Shown: positions 48,661 to 62,081 of the stretch, in pieces | How the letters are laid out: each line of letters opens with the position of its first letter | Numbering within the stretch: position 1 is the stretch's first letter | Assembly: GCA_026874595.1 (NCBI GenBank) | Contig: CM049309.1 | Span: 15,218,576-15,282,575, forward strand | DNA length: 64,000 nt | Origin: Sipunculus nudus | Lineage: Eukaryota; Annelida; Sipuncula; Golfingiida; Sipunculidae | Direction: 5' to 3' | Position numbers and translations under genes: made by a program | The notes under the pieces: model-generated | Database searches by the model: none | What the model was told of the DNA's origin: nothing | Seen by the model: the letters and a program-made list of their open reading frames with translations, nothing else

Positions 48661-48844
48661 ATAATGAAATGCCATTTACAAAAGCATATTCATTATAATC
48701 TGCTGAGTAATTGACAAATTACCATAGGTAAAAGAAGACAAAGCCCACAGCAATAAACGCCACGGGATATCATTTAAAAAATGCTGCGGACCAAACCTAA
48801 TGTTCACTTAAAGTAAAGCACCAAAGGAAAACTATATGAGAATA

Positions 48845-49250
48845 TATTCCCCCTGAGTCGTGTCCCACACTCCGTAGAATCGTACTCTCGTGGGTACAAA
48901 TCTTCTTGTGAGAGATTGCGAATAAAGAAATCCTTTTCCCACAATGCACCGGAGCTTCTAAATACACAAGCGGCGTAGGTATAAATGAGGTTTAGAGAAC
49001 ATTGTAGTCCGTTGAAATATGTTCGATATTTTTGTGGTAAAAACTTCATGGAATTAGTAATGCTAATTAGTAATAACATGTGCATTTGCAATGTAAACAG
49101 AAGTTTTTTTTTCTTGAACTGGGACATATTTTGAATTTGGAGTTAGACAGTTCAGGCAAGTAGTCCCGGGCGTACTTGAAGAGGTTCGTTTTGAGTAGAA
49201 ACGACCTCTAGTTGAAGGGCGAGACCTGTTCATACATCTGCGTTAAGTCG
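48845..49250 (+). repeat. Dispersed ~410-bp repeat, copy B
   Basis: The matching blocks are listed under copy A at 21716-22130. Copy B ends near 'gttcgttttgagtagaaacgacctctagttgaagg'. The 107-aa minus-strand ORF inside it is not supported as a gene. Confidence 0.65.
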
Positions 49251-52200
49251 TAGTCCTGAAGGGGGCCTCCCACCATGTAGATATAAGAACCGTTACAGTG
49301 CATCTCTGGCCTAATGACTAATGACTAAAAAACAGAACAAATTTCGCAAAGCCAAATTAAGATGAGGAGCAGAAAGAACGACGGGAATGTAATTAGCATT
49401 AAGGTACAGTGTGCCGGGCAAGAGAAACTCTTGAGGTTTGCCGTTATATCTGGTCTTCCCAGATAACCCTCTGAAATTTATATTTGTGATTAAGTGATAT
49501 AAAATTTGTTGTCGAGGGGTAACGCCGGTTACCGCCAGAGTCTTACATGAATTACAGTCCCCTACCTTTTGTCTTAACAAAGTTTATACTTGCAGAAAAC
49601 AGGACAATGAAGCTACGTATATAGCAAGCTCGTATTTATTTCCAACTCGAAATAGACTATAGTCTGCTTGGAAAATGTTATTTATCCACACATGATGAGA
49701 GCTTTCTTCATGCAAGGCTTCTCACACGGAAAGCATGCACGGCGCATGCGTAGATTAGTCATGCTGATTTGAATATTAAATAAGGAGAGCATAAACACAT
49801 GGATTAACGTGCATTCTTCGATATGCAAAAGAAAAACCGACAAATTAACATAATGCGTTTAATTTGGTTTAGCCGTTATTTAAAAAAATGAGATCTGTTG
49901 CAAATGCAGTGCGCCATAATTTCCATTATTAATATTCATGTATATACTGTTGTTATAATTGTTAAATTATATTATTGGATGCAAGGCCAAAATACGTGCA
50001 AAAAGCCTTCATGCCAAGGTAACTACTCCGAAAACCCACCAGCCAATGCTAAAACATAAAGAGCGAAGAAAACCATAGACATGGCAGGAGAACAGGAAAT
50101 TTTATCATTCAAACTTACATTTTTTGGCACTTGAATTTTCCTTAATGACCATCTGTTCATACCTACAAACAGGAAAATAGGAGCCGTTTGGAAACTCTTC
50201 TGATACATGTAGTTACCTTACAAAGGGTATTAATCTGAGATTACACTTTAAACAATCATTCAATGAAACTGAGAGAAGTGAGAGCACGATTAGCACGCCA
50301 CCTACTGGCTGTAGTGTCATCGGTGTAGCACCTTATGTACAAGCTTTTTTTTCTAACACAGGAACACGCACACAGGGTTTGTGCTGTTAGTGAGGGCATG
50401 GGAAATTTAAAAAGCTGTGCGTCTGACCACACTGACAATGCTTAAACAGAAAACAAACAACCGCGGGTTAGTACAAATCACCAAATAATGATACAAACCA
50501 AATTAAATGCACTGTACATGTATAATGTGAGTTTACAATGATATACACCGGCACCAAAGTCACACAGATATATGCTAGTTGTAACACTACGGTGCTTAAT
50601 TAGTTAGTGCAGCTTGCAGGTGAAAGCACGTTAAAACAAATTCAAAGATTTAGTCTTTAATCATATGTCGTTAGAAGAAAATATCACATAAACCCACGAT
50701 AAACATATTTATAATAATTGGTACAGCTTTTATATGGGCCCGAAACTACGTTTTTTAACCACTGCCAATAACGGATATTAGTGTTTGCTGATTTCTTTAT
50801 TAAGTTTGTACAGTGGACAAACAGGCCCTCATATGAATTACGGCCGGGTTTCAAATCCCAAATTAGAAGAATGTACAAGATTAGCTTAACTGTGCGTTAA
50901 CCTCAATATTTGGCTTTGCGTTATTTCTTTATATGTAGGTAATGTTCACTGACAAAAGTGTTACAGTGAACATGGAATTTACTTGCTGCGGAATCAATAT
51001 ATGGAAGGCCATAGTCCATTTGGTTTAAATTTGTTTCATCTCTTAGTAATAAGATCGGCAGTGGATGGTAGGCAGAATACAATTCAACTGATGTATGTAA
51101 TACCGAATTTCTTTTACATATTGAAAGACCTGGATCTTGGAACAAAATTGTAATTAAGGCCATACTGGCCAACATTTGAAAGTGTCTAAAGGTCTTTAAA
51201 GTACATGCTTATTAAAGAACTGTCTGTACGCAACAAAAGGTATATTACAATAATTTTGTATACTTGATGTAAATTTATCGTATTTTTAAATGACCTGATT
51301 GATTATCTAATTATCCAAATTATATATATGAAATTCTAATTAAGATTTTCTTAATGATCACAACGGCAGACAATAACATGTTTTCAATTTCTCAAAATAT
51401 TACTAATTCTCGAAGAATTACTGAACCCTTGACACGCGTTTTCCACTTGTTTGCTTGGCCTGAACGAAACTGTTGACCTTCCTGCTAATTCGTGAGAGAG
51501 GTTTATGTGTGTATTCCGTGATATGGACACAATTCATGACAATATCTTGTCACGTTTCATTTACCAAGAATGACAATCAAGTCATTAAAATACAATATAC
51601 ACAATGTCCTTATTAAAAATACATGTATCGGGAAATACAGCTTCCTCACAAATGGGCTCTCGACACATTTTATGAACTGACAGCTTTTTACATAAACTGC
51701 ATTGATATTCTTGTTTGCAAACTATTTGTGTGTGTGTGTGTTTTTTTCCTGTAACGTATATGTTTAATGCCGCTCGCAGGCTGTATATACGGTAATTAAT
51801 ACCGGGATTAGTCATCAACGCCATCTGTTGTTTAAACCATTGCTTATATTAAATGTTACATTACATTCTTAACTTCGCACTTGTATTTACATTAATTGTT
51901 ATTATGAGCGTCATCTAGTTTCATGGTTGGATAAGTACATTCACAAAGGAAACATATGGGGGGAAAATAACTTTAAAAAATTTATGTGTAGAAAAAAAAT
52001 CGGATGACAATACTTAACTGCCATACTCGGAAGTATGCATGAAGCAATTTGGTAAAAGCAAATCTTCGTGCGGATATACAAGGCGCATTGAATATTAATC
52101 ACGATTTTTATCCTAAATAGGCGTGATTGGCCACTTTGAATATTTTGTTTATACTATAAATACCGAATTATGCACTGGCCTTTCTTTCACAAAACGATTG

Positions 52201-52325
52201 GAGAGTATGGAAAATAAACAGCTGGGTTATGACATTAAAACTTGAGCACTTGTAAAGAATAATTCAATTTTATAAACAATGACTTATTTTGGATCCTGTT
52301 TAAACCAAGTAATTATAAATACGGG

Positions 52326-52485
52326 ACCTCGACAGTCGAGTTGTAAAACGCTCAGCACTCTCCGCTATGGACCCGGGTTCGATGCACGGCGTGGCATGAG
52401 AGTTGGATATAGTGGCCCGTCCACGGCCGGTGGTTTTCTCCGGGTTCTCCGGTTTCCCCTATCCCTACAGACTACCTAACGTCAC
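52326..52485 (+). mobile_element. tRNA-derived SINE of the 'GTGGTTTTCTCCGGGTTCTC' type
   Basis: A B box GGGTTCGATGC at 52375-52385 ends a degenerate tRNA-like head. The body 'ggccggtggttttctccgggttctccggtttcccc' is typical of a SINE type widespread in invertebrates. It is distinct from the SINE at 2793. Confidence 0.75.
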
Positions 52486-53149
52486 CACCTGAGCCATGGA
52501 GAGTGCCGCGGTTAGTTAAATTAACTATTTGTACAATCCATGCAAAATGAATAACTAAGAGGAAATAAAATAGTTTTGGAGAATTATCATCAAATCAGTA
52601 CTCCAATGAATTAGTCAGCGCCATATTGAAAGTATAATTCTTGAAGCCACACACCTTACATTTGTATGGAGCACCCTGTCTCCACAATACAAGGCATTGT
52701 TATGATTGCCCCCGGCCGGTGTGACTGTATTTAGAAATAAATAAAAACTAGTAATAAATGTTCCTGTGAAGCTAATCAGAAAATCTGGAACACACTTGAA
52801 AGGAGGTACTATATTTTGATTTCGATGTGGAATTTCCGGTCACGTTGGGTTATGTTGTTGGTGCTCCAAGAGGCTGTCTAAAGTTGTATAAAAACGCCAG
52901 GTAACAACGTACTTTTGATGGACCACGGTAAACAAGGTAACTATTTTTTTGGCGATTTTTATCAATTGGCCGTTCTTAAGTAAGATTACTCAAATCTGGC
53001 TTTTGTAAAAGTTGCCTTATGCGTTTGGCCATGTGTACTGATTTACCCGTATCTTAATAAAATATACATTTTCCAGATTCAGATTTATTATAAGAGTATT
53101 CACTTTCTTTAATAATTTTTTGTGTGGAGGTAACCGCGATATAATCGTG

Positions 53150-53378
53150 GTGTCAACCAGGCTCGGTGTATCACTCCTCTGCAGGTCCTGGCTGTTTGTT
53201 GTCCTCATTGCCTAGGTCATAACCCCGAGTAAACCCCGAAAGGCGCACCAGAGCAGTTTCCCCATTAACCCTACAGAGAGTTCACTCTGGTTGATAAAAA
53301 ATCTGCCTCGGCTGAGATTCGAACTCACGATCTCCCGGCTTAGAGCCCTGGGCTTTACCCCCCGACAAGGAGTGTTTA
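53150..53378 (-). mobile_element. tRNA-derived SINE, copy 3 (minus strand)
   Basis: On the minus strand the B box GAGTTCGAATC (53316-53326) follows 'ctctaagccgggagatcgt'. The body with 'cagagtgaactctctgtagggttaatgggg' and the 3' part 'ggttgacaccacgatta' match copy 1. Confidence 0.83.
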
Positions 53379-53402
53379 CTTCGTTAAAACCTTACAAATC
53401 AC

Positions 53403-53625
53403 CTAAGTTCAGGGGCGGATCAAGGATTTAGGAAAAGGGGGGTCCAACCCAGGAGGACTTAGAAAATCCTAAAAAAAAGGTCATCACGTCTGGAAAAGGG
53501 GGGTCCAGGCCGCAAAACTACGTCTAAAACCCCTTAAAAAAGGTTGCTTCGGGTAAAAAAAGGGGGGGGGGGGGGGATCCGGACCCCCTGGACCCCCCCC
53601 CCCCCCGGATCCGCTTCTGAAGTTA
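53403..53625. mobile_element. Short inverted-repeat element with poly-G/poly-C core (GGGCGGATC family)
   Basis: The left end TAAGTTCAGGGGCGGATC and the right end GGATCCGCTTCTGAAGTTA are inverted relatives. The interior has 'ggaaaaggggggtccaa' repeated twice, and a G run (about 53563-53576) faces a C run (about 53594-53606). No ORF. Fragments of the same family lie near 17624 and 44318. Confidence 0.65.
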
Positions 53626-54544
53626 AATAAATTATGCAAAAGGACCGTTTTAAATTGAGAGGTTTTTTTCTCTTGATGGTAATTTTTATATAATGTCGAC
53701 CAAGATTTAATTAAATGTCACCAGGTGGCGCCAGCATAAAATAAATGTTGTGTACGTTTTTCGCACAAAAATAGGCTTCTAACAATGATAAACTAAATGC
53801 TCTTATTGCGAGCACATAGTTATATTTACCATACGTGTTTGATTTCACATTTGTCAAAACTATGACACTTTCGATTTAGATTTCCTGTCATATAAAAAAT
53901 TTCAGAGAAAGAGTGAGTTTGAAAGAAATTTTCACCTTATTGCTTCACTTTCGTTTCTGAATGCTTAGGCACATAATGGTCTGACATATTCACAGAACTT
54001 CACTTGAGATCTGTGTAGTAGTGTTCTATATTTGATATTTAGTGTATATATGGTGGTATACACAAATGATGTGTCCTTTCCTTATGTAAAATTAGTTGTT
54101 AATGAAAATAAAATTAGTTAGAAATCAGTAAGAAACGGAGTGTTTCCGACTGTCATGTCGCCAAGATAAGAAGAAATTATATTCTGCTTTATTTGTATTG
54201 CCTGCCAATTCACTGCCAAAAGTGTCGCTTGTGTTATTACCTTGATATAAAATTAACTTTGAATATTATTCAAATAATTATGATAACTTTAATGTGTGTG
54301 AAACATCCCATTTATATTAGACATTTGACTAGTACAGCATTAGAGGCAAGCTAAATGATCACGTGGTCTCTTTTGACAGATGCTGATTGGATGTTGGTCT
54401 GACACAGTTTGATTACTCTACGAAAGCCATGGGGGCGATCTCCCATCGATTGAGGAGTTAAGTTCCTTAAGACAGGTACTCAATATATAGACACAAATAA
54501 AATTCTGAATATAATTCAGGTGAGAAACTCTGTTGGAAATTTTT

Positions 54545-54760
54545 TATTGGAGTTTCATGAACATAGGTCAGTCATCATGGTGACAACTAAGTCTGGTGAC
54601 TGCTGACCTTGATTTTGTCGCGAATCATTAATATTATACTGACTAATATCGTTTTTAGTTTTAGCAAACTCTCTCATATTTATGGTAAGTTATCGCGGCA
54701 TCACTAAAAGTTAACGGACTTACGTACGGACGGACGGATGCTGAATCGTGCCATAATACG
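54545..54760 (-). repeat. Diverged GTGATAACTTACCA repeat fragment, minus orientation
   Basis: The minus strand reads 'gtccgtccgtacgtaagtccgttaacttttagtgatgccgcgataacttaccataaata'. This is the start of the monomers at 580-1020 and 6205-6480 with their GTCCGTCCGT leader. Confidence 0.55.
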
Positions 54761-57700
54761 ATCCTTCTTAGACACAGACGTATAAAAATAAACCACTCTG
54801 AATTAAATTCATTATTAAACGGATCAACCGCATCTGATACATTATCAGATGACCACATCATCCCCTATATATATATTCTCTTCTGGTAAACCTGCTTCCC
54901 AGGAGAGAGATTAGCTACGTTGGAACTGCTATGACAAATACGGAGAACTCATACAGGACGACTTCTGAATCAGTTTTAATGGTTTTCCGGAGCAAAATTT
55001 ACTTATCCTCCTTCGCCTATGCAGGCATCTGTGATAAAATTAACATACCGACAAACGGGGCACGACCCAATGCAGCGTTTATTGTGCATTTACTGTGTCT
55101 AAACCTACTCTAAATCGGGATTTAATGGAAAGATCATACAATATTTAGTTGCCATCCATTTTCACCTGACAGGCATATTACCTAATGTCAATATCGGAAT
55201 GCCTGCATTCACCTGGTCCGGATGACGGAGCACCACGATACATGCAAAACCGGTCCCCAAAAAATGTTCAGGTGCGGTATGGTAGCGTGAAAAACCAGCT
55301 AGGCTTTTTCCACCAAGAAAACGTAAGGATCATGCTTCATGATAATTCATCATAGAAGCTTTGCATATGTAACAACTTTTAATTAAAGATATACATAATG
55401 TAAAACCACGTTTATGTCGAAGTGAAAGAGAATTTCGTGTCGAGGTATGCTGCTTCCGTCGATGGTCCTCCGCTTCTATACACCATGCAGGTGCTCATTC
55501 TGTCCATTGAAAGTATAACATGAGAATTATTTTTAATAGACAATTTAAAATTAGTGAAGAGCAGGCTCGTTGTACAGTTTCTAGTAGCCCCTAACCTGGA
55601 CCCGAGTGGTTGATTACTTTAAAGCAGTAACTTTGGCGTGTACGCTGCGAAAATATTAATTCCTATTAAGGGTAACGCAATGTAATAAACTAGTATTCTA
55701 AAGTCGTCTTCTGCATATTCTCGACACATTTTTTAATTTTCTTTCCTCCTGAAGGGCAAAATTTAACTCTTAAGCGCTGGCAAATTTTAACACTGCTCTT
55801 GTACCACTGATCAATTATAGATACTTTTAGGAAAGCCAAAATTGGTTTTTGAGATCTCCACTAATAGAAACTACTTGCACAAAAAAGTACACATATAATG
55901 AAAGAAATGTGATATTTGCTTTGAACCTTAACTGGAACTGAAATATCAAGCATTTAGCTTAAAAGTTTACATACACTGTTCAAATTAAGTGATTGATGTT
56001 AATTTACTTTAACATATATTTGATTAAACCGATAACACGGAAAAATGCACATAAACATTTCTAAAATTGAAGTGGTGGCCAAATTACAACTTCGACGGGT
56101 TTTTTTTCGGGTAATATAGTGTGTTCTATCTACTGGCGCTTATTAAATCTGGGGGATTATTCCCTCAAAAATAATTTTAATCCCTCATTTTGGCATTTAA
56201 GTTGATAAGGAACATTAGGTTACAGAACTACATGATGAGCACCATCATTTAATTTTTCTTCCCGGGTTTCTCCTGGGTCTCACATGGATCGACAACTTCA
56301 TTAAGACAGTTACATTTTTAGTATATTTATAACGCTAAACAACCAAGAAACAGCCATCGAATGTATTTGTTTCTTAACATGACCACTTATCTTCAACCAC
56401 ATTAGTGAAATTGATATGTTGTGAAAAAAGTGACTGTTAACCATATAGTGTAGATCTAGATGTTATCGTGGGCTTCAAATTTGATGTTTTGTTTAATCAA
56501 ATTTGTGGTCAGAAAAAAATATATATATAAGTCGTGGTTTATAAACCTCTACACGAATCCAATTATGACGAGTACATCGGTAATTCAACTGAGATGCCTA
56601 TCCCACATTGCTTACATCAAAGTCATTCGAGCAGTACTGATTAAACAAGCCCCGTCCAAAATGTGGTAGCAGGGACGTACATAATTAAAATTTTCATCTC
56701 TTAGACTCTCATCAACCCACATATTGTGGATTAAGTCGCCCCATAGTGATGTCAGAATAAATTCCCGAGGGATGGTTATATATGTAAATTATTACTGTTA
56801 GTATTCCTGGATTTCCTTATCCCACGAAAACTCCGAATGCAAAATCCTAACTAATATTTATGAGACTGCAGTTTTGATTTTATTACTTTTATAAAAGAAG
56901 ATGCACGGTATTTTTTGCTTTCATTGAAGTTAATTAGGTCTTTTTGTTAATTGCAGCTCATTATTGAAAACTGATCAGCCAATTAATAAAAAACAAGTGA
57001 ACGTTTAATGGGCAACCCCAGGCGGAACAGACTTGAGCCATTGTGATTAGTAGGCTTTTATAAAATGAAGGTGGAAGGAAAACGAAAAAACAGAGTAGCT
57101 TCTTAAGATAATGTTATAAATAATTCATCATAAGTGCCTCGAGGAATTCATGGCAAGTTTAGCGATAGATCACGTTTAATTGGCAGATAAACATTTACAT
57201 CATTACAAATAGGGGTTGGCGACACATCATCAATATCTGTGTCACTCAGTGGGAATAGGCACCATGGGCTTTCACTGACAGTCCATTGCGGTCACAGGTC
57301 TGGGTTTACCGAGACAATATAAAACGTGAATAATGATGAGAAAAAAAGACTCATTAAAGTCGTACGACTACCTGGAACACGTCGATAACTGTAGTCATGG
57401 GACAATAATTTTTAGAGGTCAAAGGGCACGCTAGCAACGGAAGTGTTTTAGGCGGACGTGGTTATCTTGGTTACATGCACGGTGTATATTTTGTAAATGA
57501 TTCCACAGGTATATGTGTTGTTTGGCTGCATAAATGATAAGCTCTGTGGACTATATATTTCTTAGAGGCAATATGGCTTGACAATAATAAAATTCAAAAT
57601 CAGGTTTGCTAAAACCATTAGGTTTTGATGTGGTATATTCTTTAATTTATATACGATATTTTGCTCAATAGGTTTACAAATTTTACATATTCGAATTTTT

Positions 57701-57903
57701 TTTATGACGATCTTCATAACTGACCCGCCCTCCTCCTTCCCCATTTATAGTGATGCAATATACAGTTATAAAAGTTGAGTTAGATTTAGTTGGTATTTAA
57801 TGTAGTTGCAGAAATAAACAAATTTATAACGGTTTAAGGGTATTGCGAAGGTAATTAAAGACGCTATTAATTTATGGAGTCAAACCTATAGAAAAGCAGT
57901 CTT

Positions 57904-57904
<1 letters not shown>

Positions 57905-57961
<57 letters not shown>
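57905..57961. repeat. (TA)n microsatellite
   Basis: About 28 TA units. Confidence 0.95.
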
Positions 57962-57963
<2 letters not shown>

Positions 57964-58369
57964 TCAATTATATATACGCCGAAGCACTTGTAATGAAAAT
58001 ATCTATACAGCTATTCCTTTGGTTAAAAAATCTTCGTCATGTATAATGGTTATTTATTGCAACATGGGAATCGTGAGTGACCACAGGGGATCCCTTTCCA
58101 GTTGTACTTGTAATGCGACAACCTCCACCACGTTTTATTTCACCATTTTAAGGAATATGTAAGTCCATACTTCAATCATCATCAGCTGAACAGTCTTTTA
58201 AGCCCTTCTTCTCTGGTTAAAAGTTAATATCTTTGGGATTAATTAACGCTGCCCGCATTCATAAAGGCAATGTAAAATACGGGAATGGTTGTTATGTTTG
58301 CAGCACATTCGGCACACTAGGACCGTTATGGCCGCCCACGCGAGACAGTAAAGGCAGTCAGAGTAGTTC

Positions 58370-58383
58370 GTTTCCATGGAAAC
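58370..58383. promoter_or_regulatory. RFX X-box-like palindrome in the giant Shab intron
   Basis: GTTTCCATGGAAAC is a perfect 14-bp palindrome of the X-box form. It sits in a GC-richer block (about 58300-58420) in otherwise AT-rich intron, about 2.6 kb downstream (in Shab sense) of the channel-core exon. Confidence 0.45.
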
Positions 58384-58750
58384 CGGGAATAGCAGCTTCC
58401 CGCATCCAAAAGATACTGGCATATATCAAGGCTTTGAAATATTCATTGGGTACTGCTCCGTCAAAAAATCCCCTGAAAGTGAACTACAATGCGGGTATAA
58501 TGAGAAGGCACTCTGGACTATGGGAGATAGCAATCTGTTTTTTTTTTAAACAGGAGTAGCGGTGAACTGGTATTTTATATATTTAACCCTGCACTCAACA
58601 AGTCTGGGTTATCTTTTTATTCAGTCTGCAAGTTATCTGGTGGAGAACTACTGAATTTTAATTGAAACTTTACAGATATATCCATCCTGTATACAATAGA
58701 TGAATACATATATTAAGCGAGGAAGCAATTTTTTATATATAATACTGTAT

Positions 58751-58758
<8 letters not shown>

Positions 58759-58785
<27 letters not shown>
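58759..58785. repeat. (TA)n microsatellite
   Basis: About 13 TA units; another short TA run lies at 58869-58884. Confidence 0.9.
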
Positions 58786-58789
<4 letters not shown>

Positions 58790-61013
58790 GAATAAGTTTA
58801 TTCCTTTTGTGACGTTGTTATGCTCGTCTTCCATAAGGTCAATATACATCATGTCATATAAATATACACATATATATATATATACATACATAAGTGTGTT
58901 TGTTAATGTAATAAAGGCTTCTTATTGATAAACCAGTAATGATTGAAGCAACAGAATTATTATATGCATGCATATAATCGCCGTATTTCGTCGGTCCATT
59001 ACGGCACCGGAAAAAAACACCGTCTGAATACAGAACCAAGATATGTGGAACAGGATTATGATTTTTAAGTCCATCTAAGATGATTTTTTTGCGATTTAAA
59101 GATATTATCCTATCTTTTCATGTATTTTGGGTAATGAAATATTCATGAACATGTACATGTGTCTAATATGAGAAGATACACGTCGTGATATGAAGCAAAC
59201 TTTATATATTTAAAATCTATCTGGATTAATGTCAGTTTGTTTTTTGCGTAGTACATGGTCAGGACGATTTTTAGTCAATTTACATGTAAATTAAGTAAAA
59301 AGTCCAATATAAGATGAAAATCACTGAGAAAAGGACCAAACTTTATATTTAAATATATAGGTAATTGCAACATTTTATTTGCTTGGTATCAAGCATAACC
59401 GATGCGTTGCGTACTACCCGTCATGAACCAGTTAACATCTCTGACAGTTTAGTAAATGATTAATGTTCTAGAGCTTTGTTTCAGTATATTAGTTGGGACT
59501 AAATAGCCATTTTTTCAAATATTAACTTAGTGCATTCTTAGGTTATTGAGGCATATAGTTTATTTCTTTCATGTAGATTTGTTCTATCATTCATCAATTT
59601 TCTTCACTGTGACATATTTCGTTTTTAAAATAAACTGGTCATTTATGACTATAATGCTATAGGACCATTGCCACTCCTGCATGCAAAACATACTAAATTA
59701 TATATCATTTCATGCAAGGGAAAAAATAAAGGTGTTTTTATTACCACAGCCTTTCTTTTTCGATTTGTTAATTTAGATTATTTAGATTATTAATTCTATT
59801 TTGACTTGTTTTACACTATTTTTGGCGATTGCCGCACAATCAATAAAATATTAACAATTTGTAGAGCAGTATTTTTTATGGTACAAACCAAAATTATGTA
59901 AAGTTTTCAATTTTACCCCCCCCCCCCTTCCAATGACGGCTTTATAATAATGATAAAATAGACAATCAGTAAAAGACCAGTCAAATTTTGATCTCGGATT
60001 TTACAGTTATTACGATACAAATGTAGCATTTTTATCAGATTGCGGATGTTATAAATTTTGATTGATCTTAACCGTGCATTTTGCTCCATTCAACTAATAC
60101 ATCAAGCTAAGTAACCTAAAGAATATAAGAGCTCATGTGTGACGCCGCTCTTTGGCAACTGTGACGTCATTATTTAGGTTCTATTCGGGCCGTGTGCAAA
60201 AGGCAGGTATAGGAGCGAAAAGACTACCAAGTTCCGTATTGAGAGTTTTTCTAAACGGAAATTTCTTCTGCCAAAGTTTTTTTTTTCAAAACGATTCTTC
60301 CATTATACTGTGTTATCCCTTCGAACAGTCTGTCTATTTTTAGTTATCCTGAATGTATCGTTAATCCCTTTTAGAATTTTCAAGGACAACATTGATGAAT
60401 GACATACTACTGACACACAACAAAAATGAAAACAACACCGTGTCCGAGAAGTGCGAAGAAAAAGGTGCGTGATGAGGACTTTTATGAATCAGTCATTGCT
60501 TGTTCATAACAAATCTAATCTTACCTTCTGCGAGCAGTGTTCTATTCATTACCGACAATACTTCATTTAACACAATAACTTTACACTTAAAATTACTATT
60601 ACGTCACACATGAATCACTGTAAAATCACGGAGGTGTTATGATTGAAGAATTAGAAGATGTACATTGAAATAAGATGATTATTATTTACGGTAATATCGC
60701 GATTATTATCATTAACGTTAATACTGCGACTGCCTTTGATCTTGTGATCAAACTTGATACAAGTGTTTCAAATGTTTTTCCGTCAAACTTCCGTTCATAA
60801 AAGTATCAATATTGTCATATTCTATATTTCTTCTATTTTTAGAGAATGTTAACAAATCATTCAGGAAGGATATACTCTTCAGACTTATTTTGCTTCAATG
60901 AATGGTCACAATAGTCGCTGGGAAGATAATGCAGTATTTAAGAATGAAATGATCAAGACGTGTTAAGCAATTTATTGGAAGAAATATTTAAAAGAAATAA
61001 ACGTGCATCATAC

Positions 61014-62081
61014 CTTATCAGTGGCGTCTAGTATTGGTTGTGAGCACGTCATCCGTTGCAATGATTGCTGGTCTACATCTAGCAAGTTGTTTGTGCTAGG
61101 GTTCGCCGCAGCCGTGGGGCAGTGCAGACTCTTGGATACATCACTATCCTTGGACAAGGAATCGTCATGTTGGAGCATGGCGCGCCCTAAACAAGGACTC
61201 GGTCCACGGCTCAAGTTGTCCAAGCTGACGCCAGCTGTGACGTCATGACCTACCTCAATCAGTTCAGCATTACGTGCGAAGGCATCACGCAAATTGATTG
61301 AATGGAACGATACTAAACTACCATTGTTCTTGGCCTCCTCTATAGCCATGCGCCGCTTTAGCGCCTTCTCTCTTCGCATCTGGTCCTTATAAAACTCGGC
61401 AAAGTTGTTGACAATAATGGGAATAGGGAGTGCAATAACTAACACGCCGCAGATACAGCAAACCCCGCCTATCACCTTACCGGGGATTGTGATGGGGTAG
61501 ACATCCCCGTAACCTACAGTCGTCATGGTAATAGCAGCCCACCAAAATGTCTGCGGAATGCTTTTATACATCGCGTGATTGACGTCTTTTTCGGCAAAGT
61601 AAGCTAAACTGGAGAAAAGCAAAATACCCATAGCTAAGAACATCATCAACAGTCCTAACTCCTTGTAGCTGCGTTGGAGGGTGTAGCCCAGAGACTGGAG
61701 ACCTGTGGAGTGGCGTGCTAACTTGAGTATACGTAAAATTCTCATGATACGGAATATTTGCACCACTCTGCGCACGTTTTGAAACTGCTCCGTGCTCTTG
61801 TTGGACTCCACTAGACCCAAAGAAATATAATATGGTAGAATAGCTAGTAAGTCTATAATATTTAAGGGCCCTTTGACGAATTTCCATTTGTTTGGAGAGG
61901 CCCAAAATCGCAAAATGTACTCCAATGTAAACCAGCCGATGCACACGGCTTCCACTACGGCAAGATGAGGGTTATCTATGGTGTTGTCGTTGGCATCTTT
62001 TTCGACAATTCCTTCGATTGTGTTGAGGGTCAGAGCGATTGTGGACAGGACAATAAAAAGAATTGAGATCACAGCCAACAC
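61014..62081 (-). CDS. Shab: Shab/Kv2 voltage-gated potassium channel, exon with the whole S1-S6 core
   Basis: This 356-codon exon encodes the membrane core of a delayed-rectifier K+ channel subunit, which forms tetramers in the plasma membrane of neurons and muscle. Exon residues: S1 about 1-21, S2 about 38-61, S3 about 67-90, S4 about 100-124 with R104, R105, R111, R114, R117, K120 and R123, S5 about 141-163, pore helix and filter TVGYGD at 188-193, S6 about 200-228 with the PIP gate at 219-221. RREKALKRR and a DAFAR segment after S6 are typical of Shab/Kv2 rather than Kv1, Kv3 or Kv4. The exon lies between acceptor TTTGACAG and donor AAG|GTATGA, both edges phase 0. The N-terminal T1 domain is not in the window, so the gene is 5'-partial. 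No key residue is missing. Confidence 0.97.

Larger units (their letters stand above)
31858..61013 (-). other. Shab: Giant Shab intron (29.2 kb)
   Basis: It starts GTATGA after AAG and ends ACGTTTCAG on the minus strand; both exon edges are phase 0. It carries the GGTGGCGCCACC array (32022-33085), the 3.4-kb inverted-repeat element (33730-37163), a Harbinger-type MITE (42896-43230), several SINEs and many microsatellites. The stretches 37381-39600, 39642-42460, 43386-45590, 45731-47720, 49251-52325, 53626-57904 and 58786-61013 hold no gene I could recognise. Confidence 0.8.

Noticed and set aside
52326-52396. Possible tRNA gene
   Set aside because: Only the B box is convincing and the downstream body is that of a SINE.
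58233-58559. 108-aa plus-strand ORF
   Set aside because: No recognised domain or supporting splice sites; the GC-richer middle is better explained as a possible regulatory block with the X-box.
61564-61944. 126-aa ORF overlapping the Shab core exon
   Set aside because: It is the same strand in another frame of the S1-S6 exon, a shadow of the real coding frame.
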